Notes under the pieces: model-generated | What the model was told of the DNA's origin: nothing | Database searches by the model: none | Seen by the model: the letters and a program-made list of their open reading frames with translations, nothing else | Position numbers and translations under genes: made by a program | In this document: piece by piece, positions 33,650-44,287 of the stretch | Layout of the letters: each line of letters opens with the position of its first letter | How positions within the stretch are numbered: position 1 is the stretch's first letter | Source of the DNA: Meghimatium bilineatum | Taxonomy: Eukaryota > Mollusca > Gastropoda > Stylommatophora > Philomycidae | Assembly: GCA_034231615.1 (NCBI GenBank) | Contig: CM067298.1 | Location: forward strand, 63,642,387-63,706,386 | DNA length: 64,000 nucleotides | Reading direction: 5' to 3'

Positions 33650-33965
33650 CTGATAACACACATAATAATGCACACAAATCGATGTTTCTACCCAAAGGCC
33701 TTACAAGAACGTATTCACAATAAAATATTACAGTAAACCTTCACTATTCAAGTTCACATGGCAGAGCTAACTATGGATTTGGTATCCATATTAATCATTG
33801 TCATGTGAACGTGAACTTCAGTAATGGTGTTCTTAAAGCAATATGACGTAAATGTAATTTTAGTCATGGCTTTTAGGTCGAAACGTCGATGTTTTTGTTA
33901 CTATGAATTCATTACTCTGTTCCATGTTCCGCGTGTTGGAGTTTACGTTCTGCTGCGGTTAGTAC
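33650..33965. repeat. Decayed foldback repeat (related to 43.1 kb)
   Basis: Left side CACACAAATCGATGTTTC...AAAGGCCTT and right side GGCTTTTAGGTCGAAACGTC GATG face each other around a centre near 33790. GTTCACATGGCAGAGCTAA on the left pairs with the ATTGTCATGTGAACGTGAA region on the right. The same words occur in the 43.1-kb foldback. Confidence 0.6.
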
Positions 33966-34114
33966 ATATTAATCGTAAAGTGACATAATCAACGTCTTAA
34001 TTAAACACATGCCTACTGTTAATCGATCCCCCTCATCAAGTGACATGTCAACTTGTGAAGACGATCGTGGATGTCGACATATCTCTCGAATCTTCAGATT
34101 GAATCGTTGATGAT

Positions 34115-34205
34115 TCTATCCCATCCCATAAACTATCTAATATTCTCTCAAGCTGCCGCCATCTACGTATCTTCAATCTAGCCTTTTTTCACTGCAGTGC
34201 GCAAT
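34115..34205 (-). pseudogene. Short LINE-C scrap
   Basis: ACTATCTAATATTCTCTCAAG followed by GCCGCCATCT and CTTCAATCTAGCC is a diverged reverse complement of the LINE-C KIEG..RGRQREKILDSL segment. Confidence 0.45.
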
Positions 34206-34829
34206 CCTCTCCCCCTGTCACATTCTTAATGTAACAAGCAACACCCGTTTAGTTTTTGACCCTATCAGCACCGCTAATTTGTCTAGTTGTTATCAATAAA
34301 TTGAAATATAGAGCCATATTTTTATGTCGTCTAATAATCTACTCTTCTTTTTTTATTTATTATTTAAGACATATCAATTACATTTGATTTGGAGTTATTT
34401 ACCACTGAAGCATTTTCATAGCAATAGCACTACATCTCACTTCCTATCGATTCCATCACATTGTAAAGATTCACATGCAGGGTCTACACTAGATGTAATC
34501 AATTATAAAAGAAATGATACAGGAAATAATAAACTGAAAACGAAACGAATGTCCTCCATCTTACACGTCTTTGTTATACATATTTTATTTTCTATAGTTA
34601 ATTTGTGTTATTTCTATTAAAGTTTTGATAATTTCTACTTATTTATTTCAAAATATTTAAAAACCCTACCTTTAAAAACATGTATCAGTAAAAGTTTGAA
34701 AACACTTCTTTTTAACTTTCCCTTTTTTGGTTTAAATTCAAAAAACGTTAATCGTGTATTATAGAGGGGGTTGTTGGTGTCAAATTATGTCAAACTCAGC
34801 ACTGCCTTGTCAAAAACCGTCAAATATAT

Positions 34830-35160
34830 TCATATAGTCATCCTTGAAACATCTTAACATTGACGTAGGCGCTTGGGAGAGCCTCGCTCAGGATAGAACA
34901 GCATGGCGTTACAGCATTAGAATGGGAGCACTAGCGGCGGAAGAATTCAGACAAGAAACTGCAAGACAGAAGCCGACACGTAGAAAAGAAAAAAACATCT
35001 CAACCTCACACAGATACCTTCTATTGTTGTCAATTCTGTAAAAGAACATTTTGTGCGCGCATTGGACTTGCTAGTCATTTAAAAACGCACTATTAACTTT
35101 ATTAATTAATTATTTATTATTATTATTATTATGGTTGAGTTTTTGGTCATCGTCGATCAC
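34830..35160 (+). pseudogene. LINE C-terminus with C2H2 zinc finger
   Basis: The open frame 34844-35041 reads LNIDVGAWESLAQDRTAWRY, then RQETARQKPTRRKE. This is a known style of LINE C-terminal linker. After a frame change, about 35018-35095 reads FYCCQFCKRTF then CARIGLASHLKTHY and a stop. That is a complete C2H2 finger (C-x2-C-x12-H-x4-H), used in such proteins for nucleic-acid binding. A (TTA)n run and a 3'-UTR-like GGTCATCGTCGATCACGACG follow. It is 5'-truncated, with only the last 85 codons present. Confidence 0.8.
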
Positions 35161-35164
35161 GACG

Positions 35165-35990
35165 GACGAACATCAAATCCAGAAAGAGAAATTATACTGT
35201 TTTGACGTACTAAATCCAGAAGGAAAAATCATATTGTTTTTGACGTACTAATTCACGCATGTGGTTGCGTCTTTCGGTCTCACCAATGGCCTACTAGACA
35301 AACCACCCATGCAACAGCAAACCTTAGGAGATGACATGCCGTTATATTTAGGTTATCTTCTTATAGAAGCTTCAAGGCACGTCATCTATACAATTATGCT
35401 CCTTGTGATGTTATTTTGTTGTTGAATTGTGTTTCATGTTTGCTTGAATATATTTATTCACCCTCTGTGTTTGGGAGGGAGCCAGAGATGTACTGTGCAT
35501 AACTGGGGAAGAGGAAACTGACAGCACTGTTTTTCCTATGGCTGAGACCCATCATAGAGGCACAGTGACCCAGGACTTGACAATCCTTTTGACTTGAAAA
35601 TTTGGTTGCTTGCCTAGAGCAATAGAGAAGTTCGGCATAACCAGTAGTTATTTGGTGGCGGGGAATTAGCTCAGTGAACCCTATCTTGGCTACAGTGGAT
35701 CGGAGCAGTGCATAGGTTGAAACCTTCCTTCCTGGAGGTGTGATAGTTATTCTCTGGCTCTGTCCCGGGGGTGGGTCGAAAATCCACAGACTTCCCAGCA
35801 ATATAATGCCATTTAATGGCATTGGGTCAAAGGGCATGATCCCATAGACCGCTTGATCAGCAACCAACCAACGTACTAAATCCAGAAGGAAAAATAAAAT
35901 TGTTTTGGCGTACTAAATCCAGAAAGAGAAATTATATTGTTTTCGTACTAAATCCAATCGTAGAACAAATTTTGTTTATTCTACTAAATC
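35165..35990. repeat. ~37-bp minisatellite split by an S retroposon
   Basis: Units of the form ACGTACTAAATCCAGAAGG followed by AAAAATCATATTGTTTT occur at about 35170-35250 and continue at 35871-35990. The S element sits between them. Confidence 0.8.
35243..35879 (+). mobile_element. S retroposon, copy 2 (longest), with internal tRNA-like region
   Basis: The insert 35252-35870 lies between ACGTACTAA at 35243-35251 and 35871-35879; because the target is itself a tandem repeat, this duplication alone is weak evidence. It starts with CACGCATGTGGTTGCG and ends in CAACCAACCAACG. Near the middle, TAGCTCAGTGA at 35667-35677 fits a tRNA A box and GGTTGAAACCT at 35715-35725 a B box, 48 bp apart as in a tRNA gene, just downstream of GGGGAATTAGC. 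Such an internal pol III promoter is usually at the 5' end of a SINE; here about 410 bp precede it. No protein is encoded. Open frames on the opposite strand are shadows. Confidence 0.82.
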
Positions 35991-36764
35991 TAACAATTTC
36001 TTTAGAGATGCGGTGATGGATAGTTAATTTGCATGACATAATTAATCCAAAACTCCTTGAAATATTGGACGTTGTTGACAAGAAGGAGTATCCAAAATTG
36101 ATAAACAATTATTGACGTAATGCATGACTTGCCTAGACGATATAATCTGGTACATATTTTTCATGGCGCCATCAGATACGCTGTGAATCTATTAAGCGAT
36201 CAGTTTGTCTATATATCTGCATATATAAATATAATATCGCATAGCCACCATAATACTAATGAATAAAATTAAGAATAAGATTGACAGCAAGGCAGGATAT
36301 AATCCTTGTTCAATGAAAAGCTGTTCTGGTATCGCAGTGATATATGGATTGATTTGCAACTGAATTTATGATGATGTTTACAGATGGGACAGGAACACTT
36401 TTTTTAGATGTATTTAACTCAATATAACAAGACATGTAGTTCTCTTTTTTCCGCTTTTGTTATCAAGCTTCGCTCGTCTAATTTGATGTAGTAAATAGAA
36501 CAGAATGCATTTTCTACGGTATTGATGATTGGCTGCTATATATGTGTAATTCGCATTGATACAAAGGCATTCATCATATCAATAACAAATTACTTTGTTT
36601 TATTTTGGATACGGTAACAACCTTTCGCCTAATCTTCTATAGTCGTCTCCTACGATAAATATGGTATGACGCATCACTACACTTCGTTGTGTGCATTTTT
36701 ACACCTTAAATACACAGGTGATCAGATAATTATAGCAGCAAGTGAGCCAGAGTCGTAAGGACTA
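35991..36764. other. Unassigned AT-rich DNA
   Basis: No gene or repeat recognised. Confidence 0.4.
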
Positions 36765-36975
36765 AGAATAGAACCAAACCGCATTCCATCTCTAGCCTTC
36801 AACAAAATATCATCTGAAAATAGAAACATGGGAAGACCCAGACGAAGATGGATAGATGGCATCAGAGAAATACTAGAACACCAAGGCTGCACTATGTCAG
36901 CGGCATTGCAGAAAGACGACTTTAGTTACAAGACAAGACAGATGTACTTCGCCTGTCTCAACAGAGCATAACGTC
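36765..36975 (+). pseudogene. LINE C-terminal fragment
   Basis: On +, the frame reads NRIPSLAFNKISSENRNM then GRPRRRWIDGIREILEHQG, then YFACLNRA and a stop. This is the standard GRPRxRW tail of LINE-F-like elements, with the last 65 codons or so and no visible stop inside. Confidence 0.7.
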
Positions 36976-37224
36976 TGTCCCATCAGAACATAGTTGAAAA
37001 ACAATGTCTTATTATGTCTTCAATTGTTGTCAGTTACTATGTCATACGATGGCTTTATATGTACATATGGCGTGTGTGAAATGTAACAGTATGAAAGATG
37101 ATTGTGTGTATGCCATGATGTGTAGTAAATACTATATGTATGAAACATGACACACATGAAGATGTATTACACTAGGAAATGTGTTATATCTGGCGATATG
37201 TTACACTGATGATACAATTAATCT

Positions 37225-37465
37225 CAGAAAGATCTGCATGGTGTACTGGTTAAGCCATTCGGTCTGTGATCAAAATATTACATGTTCGAATCCTATTCGC
37301 AACGTCGGGCTTACAAAGTGTAAATTTAAGCTGCGGAGTTATGTGCTATGAGTGCTACTCTCAGCAAGCGGTTCGCCGCTTCGTTGCAAGGTACTGAGTA
37401 CCTATGGATTAAGCGGTGCAAAAGGATGTTAATCCTCTACGCCTGTTCACCTTTTTCTTTGTTTC
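37225..37465 (+). mobile_element. tRNA-derived SINE
   Basis: TGGTGTACTGG at 37239-37249 (A box) and TGTTCGAATCC at 37283-37293 (B box, essentially consensus) are 44 bp apart, exactly as in a tRNA gene. The head GCATGGTGTACTGGTTAAGC looks like the 5' half of a tRNA, but no full cloverleaf with matching acceptor ends is evident. It is therefore a SINE head and not a tRNA gene. A tRNA-unrelated body follows to about 37460. I could not find a clear TSD. Confidence 0.72.
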
Positions 37466-37671
37466 TATCAGTCGTGGGTGGTAATAACTGCGCAATATCA
37501 AGAGAGATTTCCCAGTAATATCAGAACAAATTATTCCCATTGCCTCTAGCGAATAACTAGTACCAGCAGCATGTTACGGAGTGTTTATATTTGAAGTATA
37601 CACATTTCATCTGTACTGTCGTTAAGCGTTTCTTAAATATGTCCATACATTTTCCTTGTTTACTTAGAGTT

Positions 37672-39980
37672 ATTGTCTTTTATATACATGGAAAAGCCCT
37701 GGAGACAGAAAGAGGAACCAAATAGATTACATTATGATTAACTATAGATTTAGAAATAGTGTCAAAAACATCAAAACATACCCAGGTGCAGATATCAACT
37801 CTGACCATAATCCAGTGCTGTGCAAAATAAATGTCAAACTTAAAAAGATAGTAAATAGAGGAGTCCACGAACCACAGATAGACGCATCAGCACTAAAACA
37901 ACAAGACATACAACAAAAATACCTTGTAGATGTAAGGAATAGATATGAACATCTAATGATAGAGTGCATGGAACAATACAGAAGGGAAAATCCAGAAGAG
38001 AAAATAGACAATAAATGGGAAAGCCTAAAGAAAAGTATTCAAATATCAAGTAAAAATTTACCAACAAGAAATACCAGGAACAAACAAACATGGATGGCAG
38101 AGGAAATATTAGAGAAAATGACAGAAAGAAAGAAAGCTAAACATACACCAAAATACTCAAGTATAGACAAGGAGATACGTAACATGTGCAGAACAGCGAA
38201 AAATCAATGGCTAGAAACAAAATGCAGTGAAATAGAAGAGATGTCCATACAACAGAAGACAAAAGTAATGCATAAGGAGATAAGGCTGATCACAAATAAG
38301 AAAAATCATATAAATGGGGGTGGCTGCATTAAAGATAAAAATGGTAAAATAATATTTGATAAAACAGAAGCGCTCACAGGATGGGCAGATTATGTAACAG
38401 AACTGTTTGACGACCAACGGAACAAAAAACTAACAATACACAACAATGATGGACCAGCAATACTGAAATCAGAAGTAGAACATGCAATATATTCAATAAA
38501 ATGTGGAAAAGCTGCAGGCTCTGACAACATAACAGCTGACATAATAAAAACTCTAAATGAATTTGGTGTAGATACTATCACAGAAATTTGCAATGACATA
38601 TACGAAACAGGCCATATACCTAAAGACCTAACATCATCAATATTCATACTACTACCTAAGAAGCCCAGGGCTGTGGAATGTACAGAATATAGAACAATAA
38701 GTCTAATGAGCCATCTAACTAAAATACTTCTCAAGATAATACATGAAAGAATTAAGAACAAGATAGACATGGAGGTCGGTGAAGAACAATTCGGTTTTAG
38801 GAAAAACAAAGGAACCAGAGAAGCTATACTGAGTACCCGGCTAGTGATAGATAAATATATAGAAGTCCAAAAAAGTATCTATATTTGCTTCATAGACTAC
38901 AGCAAGGCCTTTGACAGAGTCCAACACGAAACATTAATCAAATGTCTTCAAAAAATAGGCATAGATGGAAAAGACATCAGGCTGATTAGAAATATATATT
39001 GGGAACAAACTGCATCAATAAGGTGTGAAAACAGCTACTCTCCATACATAGAAATAAGAACAGGGGTAAGACAAGGATGCATTTTATCACCAAGCCTATT
39101 TAGTATCTACACAGAGAATATCTTTAAAAATATAGAAGAAATACCAGGACTCAAGATCAATGGGAAAATAATAAACAACATTAGATATGCAGATGACACT
39201 GTTCTTTTAGCAGTAAGTGAACATGAACTACAAAGACTAATAGATCAAGTCAATAAATCAAGTAACGAATATGGACTGGATATAAACATTAAAAAAACAA
39301 AAACCATGATAATCAACAAAGACACAGAAGAACAGGAGGTAAACATAAACATACAGGGAGAGAAACTGCAACAAGTAAAACAGTATCAATATCTTGGACA
39401 CATAGTCACAAATGATGGCAGATGTGAAACAGAAGTTAAAAGGAGAATAGTAATGGCTAAAAGTACCTTCAATGACATGAGGAAATTATTAATATCTAAA
39501 CAAATTACAAACAAGTTAAAAATGAGAATTATAAAATGCTACATCTATTACATATTAATGTATGGCTCAGAAACATGGACACTAAATAAACAATTAGAAG
39601 ACAAAATTGATGCCTTTGAGATGTGGGTATATAGAAGAATAGGGAGAACATCATGGAAAGAGAAGAAAACAAATAAAGAGGTGCTAAAATAAAACTTAAT
39701 ATGAAGAAAGAACTACTACGAGAAATAATGATCAGGCAAATAAAATACTTTGGACACATTGAAAGACATGACACCATATTGAAGACCTTACTTGAGGGTA
39801 AAGTCAAAGGGAAGCGAGCAAGAGGTAGGCAGAGACACAAGTGGGAGAGTAACATTACACGATGGACAGGTTACAGTCTAGCAGTGTGCACCACCAAGAC
39901 AAGAGACAGGAGATGTTGGAGATACGTTGCAGCCAACCTTCGTTGCGGAGACGGCACTTGATGATGATGATTGTATTTTA
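37672..39980 (+). mobile_element. LINE-B (RTE-like), 5'-truncated, with 11-bp TSD
   Basis: The insert 37683-39969 lies between ATTGTCTTTTA (37672-37682) and ATTGTATTTTA (39970-39980), one mismatch. The 3' end is a (TGA)n tail. The 5' end falls inside the endonuclease domain, so the copy was truncated at integration. A second, shorter copy lies at 62.3 kb on minus. Confidence 0.88.
37683..39961 (+). pseudogene. LINE-B endonuclease (partial) and reverse transcriptase
   Basis: The frame begins in the endonuclease C-terminus (NQIDYIMINYRFRNS, then GADINSDHNPVLCKI, about 37716-37830) and stays open to 39692. The RT follows: CGKAAGSDNITADIIK (about 38505-38550), LLPKKPRAVECTEYRTISLM (about 38650), EQFGFRKNKGT (about 38785), ICFIDYSKAFDRVQ (about 38885), GVRQGCILSPSLFSIY (about 39065) and NIRYADDTVLL (about 39180). 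YGSETWTLN and MWVYRRIGRTSW come next. The frame then breaks at an A-run near 39686-39694 and continues in the -1 frame as MKKELLREIMIRQIKYFGHI, then GRQRHKWESNITRWTG, to 39961. The catalytic YADD is intact, but the missing endonuclease N-terminus and the frameshift make it non-autonomous. The start at 37734 is simply the first ATG and has no biological meaning. Confidence 0.9.
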
Positions 39981-40534
39981 ACAGGGATGTATATAATTTC
40001 AGACTTATTTATTAAATACCCTCATGTTTTTTTTATTGTCCTATGTTACGAGGACATTGCCTTGTTTTCAATGTTTAAATATTGAAAACAACACACTGTC
40101 ACAGTAAAATGATATATATGTCCTCTGTATACTATGTACAAAATGCTAGTAATGAAGTGGGTTTGTGTTATAATTAATTATATGGTAATTTTTCAAATAT
40201 GGTGTTATTTTAAAATTTGATAGGGAAAACTTGATAAGTACAAGGAAGCTATATCTTCTACAATCCAATATTTGAAATGTTCCTGTATGACACTCACTCC
40301 CACTCTTTTCTTTCTCTATATGTCTATCTCTCTCATCAACGAACACTAAAACTAGTTAGTGATAATGTAATAGTTTTGTTAGCTGACATGTATAGCAGTA
40401 ACAAACTACCAAATACTCTGCCTAGCCCATGACCATCAATTACATCATAGCCAAACAATGGTCCATAACTAGCGTACTCCACTATTTAGAACCAGAACGC
40501 CTATGACTATTCACATTTTGTTCATCTTCCTTGG
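39981..40534. other. Unassigned AT-rich DNA
   Basis: No gene recognised. Confidence 0.4.
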
Positions 40535-40754
40535 GTCTACAACAGAGGTGGAGAACACATTCTGATTAGGGGGGTCGGATTGAGCTGTCTTTTTGGTTTA
40601 TTTTGGGTGTTTTATTTTTGTTGTTGGGGGGGGGGGGTCATACGTTACTTTTAGTCTCTGAGCCCTGGTGCCAGAGTATACAGTGCATTTAAATGAGCTT
40701 GCGGCCTATAAAAACATCCTGGAGGGCCGTAATTTACCCACCACTGTTCTACAT
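40535..40754. mobile_element. hAT-like MITE
   Basis: The insert 40543-40746 starts CAGAGGTGGAGAACA and ends, read inward from the right, CAGTGGTGGGTAAATTACGG. These are hAT-style ends. Flanking octamers GTCTACAA (40535-40542) and TTCTACAT (40747-40754) match at 6 of 8 positions, the TSD length of hAT. The interior is non-coding with a G-run of about 13. Confidence 0.65.
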
Positions 40755-42531
40755 TTTGACACATCATGATAGTTCTTGCAGTGTTGCCGATGTAGCATCT
40801 AATATATGCGGCCATACTAAACTCATAAAACAAAATTGATTCATTTTAGTTTGAGAGAATTATGGTTTGTTATTCTTGTGAACAAAAAAATCCCAAGAAT
40901 GTTCATAAACAAACGAAGTTCAACAAAGTAGTGCAGAATGTATAAGTACATTACACTTAGTTTATTTGATATCAGTTTTTAATTTTTTTTAAAGCAACAT
41001 CAACAAAGAGAAAATGATTCCAAATATACCTGATGAAAATGTAATAATGAAATAACCCGAACTACTGTTTGCTGACGATCAAAGTCTGATATACGAAGTT
41101 TAGGAAATAAGCAAACCTACGACATTGGTGACATACAGTTCTGTGATACATGTGGCTGTCGCTTCTCATGAAGATCAAGATGGTCCAGAAGTCATGACGA
41201 AGTTGGATATTTCGGGCCGATACGCGCAAATATAGTAACTAAGCTGTAATCTATCATACATCACTCACGACTGCACTGGAGAACGAACAAAGAATAGGTA
41301 GAATACAGTTTTCAACTAATCGTACATATCCGTTTACCAGTCCACTTCTTGATGGATCTGCATACATGCTGTTTCATCTGTAGTGCCTACAGATCTCTTA
41401 CTGTTGTCTTATTTATTGCCAACGTTTCGATTCAAAAGTCACTGAACTGTCGTGGGCCAAGAAGGGAGCACAGAATAACAATAGTTTCAACTGCCATGCA
41501 TGTCGTAGAAATAGACTAATCATTTATTTTTGGATGGAATTTGATGTACTATCCGATAGTGGATCAAAGTCACCCAGAATCCATGTTGAAGTCTGATATA
41601 TCAGGTCATAAGGCGCAGACAAGCTGTAAAATATTGCGCAGCACATTCCGACTTCGAACGTATCATGATGACATGGATGTGCTGGGGTGCGAAGAAGAGG
41701 AATAAAAATAATCACTGGAAACAAAACTGAAATACTTTGTGCCGTTCTTATACTGTCTTGCTCTTAACATAAATATCAGATTTATATAGAGTTGGAAATG
41801 TCTAAGCAAGCATACATTAACATTGTATGAGATGCAATGTTATATACGTAAAGATTAGTGTGCGATTCGATCTTTCGTTGAAAAGTAAATATTCAAAGCA
41901 TCTTATGCCATCAGGAAGGATAAGAAGCTAAAATGTAGGAAAACTAAAAAAATCAAGATATCAAGATAGCAATATCAAGAAAGTGTTAATAAATTCTCTG
42001 GCAAAGCTAATTTAATTATGGCATATTTTTCTCTGTAAAGTTTGTTTTCTGCTATTTTGATGGGTATTGAGGTAAAAATTGATTTACTCTAGTACGGTTC
42101 ATTGTTTAGTTTTGCGATCATTATCATTGGGAACAGGACACAGTGATATCTACTCCAATCTCTGCTTCAGTGTATCAACAATTACACGATGATTGACAGT
42201 TTCTGTTCTCTGTTGATAAATATCATAAAGGCATTTATTTATGTCGACGCCAAATATCAAACCCAGCTCTTTTCATCTGGACATGAAAAAAATGAAATCA
42301 TTGCCCTCATTTAATTTCGTTTGATCCTGATGTTTATCATAAACAGGTCAATACGTCAGCCAGGTCAATTGGCCTGCCAATCGATACAGTGGCAGAAAAT
42401 GTCAGTCTATTTTTTCTCTCATTGCCTTTAAATTGACTTGGCACGGAAATGTATATTACCCCTTCCAATATCGACTTCACCACAGTCTCGAGACACATTT
42501 AGCGATGCGACCCTCAATATGTATAAGACAA
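40755..42531. other. Mostly unassigned DNA with a LINE-F scrap
   Basis: At about 41050-41105 (+), ACTACTGTTTGCTGACGATC onward encodes ELLFADDQSLIYEV in broken frame, matching the RT active-site block of LINE-F at 2.88 kb. Nothing else was recognised. Confidence 0.5.
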
Positions 42532-42686
42532 GTTGGTTAAATGGAAAACAGTTTTCTAAAATACTCATTTAAGTTTCCCTATGATTTTCATTGGTCAGTA
42601 TGTTCATACTCTGTGTCCAGAGTAAATAAAAATCACGATACCACTCATATGAGTCATTTTAGAAAGCTATTTTTCAATTAACCAAC
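42532..42686. mobile_element. Palindromic MITE-like element
   Basis: The two halves of this 155-bp stretch are reverse complements with mismatches. The ends pair over about 38 bp: GTTGGTTAAATGG...TTTCTAAAATACTCAT against its complement ending TTAACCAAC at 42686. No clear TSD. Non-coding. Confidence 0.6.
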
Positions 42687-42772
42687 ATATCTTATAGACG
42701 GTCAGGTTTTAACGAATACAGTCAATTTTTATTTTTCTGATAATTCTCATTGAGCCGCTGAGAAAGCAGATT

Positions 42773-43168
42773 ATGATATTTACTAAGAGATTGTTTCCAC
42801 CCAATCTGATTTCTGTAAATTCCATAATATCCATAGCCATGCTGCGTGTAATCACTGTGAAATATCCACTTTCCTCTGCAATAGTTTTCCATACAGATTT
42901 GTCATTTATCACTAGTATGCTTAGGGAAGATGTGGTCAGTATCACATCCGATGTGTTTACTTTCCCAGAAGACATGTACCAACTTCTTAAATCAATAATG
43001 TCTAATCATTTCAGAAAAACTGATATCCATCAGGCGAAACTTGAAAGTAGGAAAATGAAGATTTGTTATTCATTGAAAACACACAGTATAACACACAAAC
43101 ATCGACGTTTCACGGATATTCACAATACAAAACAACGTGAAAGAATGACACTATTGACGTTCACATGA
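42773..43168 (+). other. Unrecognised 131-codon open frame overlapping a foldback
   Basis: The frame starts with ATG at 42773 and encodes 131 residues. The last 30 or so lie in the left arm of the foldback at 43.07 kb. No motif is recognised and its amino-acid content follows the AT-rich base composition. Probably chance. Confidence 0.15.
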
Positions 43169-43525
43169 CAGAGCTAAATATAGATATATAAATTTAACAC
43201 TGTCATGAGAACGTCAAGTGTTTTTCTAGTCGTTGTTTTGTGTTGTGAATTTACGCGATAGAGGCTTTGTGGTTGAAACATTGACGTGTCTGCGTTATTG
43301 TGTATGTTTCTAGTGATTAACAAAATGTCATTACCATGTTCCAAGTAGCGCAGCACTGTCATATGAACGTTAATATTGTCACTTTTATTCGTTGTTTTTT
43401 GTTGTGAATATACTTGATAAAGGCCTTTTGGTCAAAGAACCGATTTGTGTGTGTCATCGGGTTTAGAAAGTGTGTGTGTTTTCAACGATTAACAACGCTT
43501 CATTACCATGTTCTAAGTTGGGCCA
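43070..43525. repeat. Foldback repeat with duplicated right arm
   Basis: The left arm (about 43075-43175: ACATCGACGTTTCAC...TTGACGTTCACATGACAGAG) is the reverse complement of a right arm (about 43195-43350: CTGTCATGAGAACGTCAA...GGTTGAAACATTGACG). A second right-arm-like unit follows at about 43354-43520, with CTTGATAAAGGCCTTTTGG and CATTACCATGTTCTAAGT. The order is therefore left-right-right. It shares words with the decayed foldback at 33.7 kb. Confidence 0.75.
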
Positions 43526-44074
43526 ATGTGCTAAAGCTTGGTTGACCTAGGTTTCCGCTGGTGAATTTAACACAAATAAAAACTGGACATATAACTATAC
43601 TCCGTAAATAATTTCAAATTTTAGACATGCACATGAGATCTTCTATAACAAAGAGGTTATGGTCAATATTGCAATCCTAAATATTCCCCACTAGTTGAGG
43701 GTTCAAGGCAATGAAAAGTCTCGTTCAACTATGTATTTGCTCTGGTACTGAACGTATCAAGCAATTAGGCACTGATAGAAGTGAGAGGGTGCCATCACGC
43801 GATGGTTATGATATAGTCATGCTTCGCTACTTCGCGGTTCATTTATCACAGTCTCAGTACATCGCTGATTTCTAAAAACATATTCACAGTATGTACACTT
43901 TAGTTATATCTATGTATGTTACACACACACGATCATAATTATATTATTTACACATTATTTTATGTATGTTATTTATACTATTAATATTTTATTTACATGT
44001 TTGAAACTATTCTTTAATGTTCTTATAATAACATATGCACTTATATGGTTTCATATACACTTATTGATATTATA

Positions 44075-44195
44075 CATACACACAAAAATGTACGTGTGTT
44101 AAATATGAGAGGATGACACTACTTCGCGGTTTTTCACTTATCGAGACCGGTTCTGGTTCCTATTAACCGCAATAACTGAGGGATGACTTTATTCT
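44075..44195. repeat. Dispersed repeat Z, copy 1
   Basis: GAGAGGATGACACTACTTCG, then CGGTTTTTCACTTATCG, then GGTTCTGGTTCCTATTAACC recur at 60.66-60.77 kb in the same orientation. The ends are partly self-complementary (GCGGTT...AACCGC), as in a MITE. Confidence 0.75.
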
Positions 44196-44258
44196 GTAAG
44201 AATTCGCCACAAAGGAAAATACAGATCATTTTAGAGGTCCGTTACAGCCGAACTATTG

Positions 44259-44281
44259 ATATATATATATATATATATATG
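44259..44281. repeat. (TA)n microsatellite
   Basis: About 11 TA units just outside LINE-A copy 2. Confidence 0.9.
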
Positions 44282-44287
44282 CCAAAA

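Noticed and set aside
35454-35867. 137-codon open frame on minus
   Set aside because: It lies entirely within the S retroposon, is not kept open in the 16.9-kb copy and has no protein motif.
37233-37297. Functional tRNA gene
   Set aside because: The A and B boxes are good, but I could not pair the acceptor ends and a SINE body follows directly.
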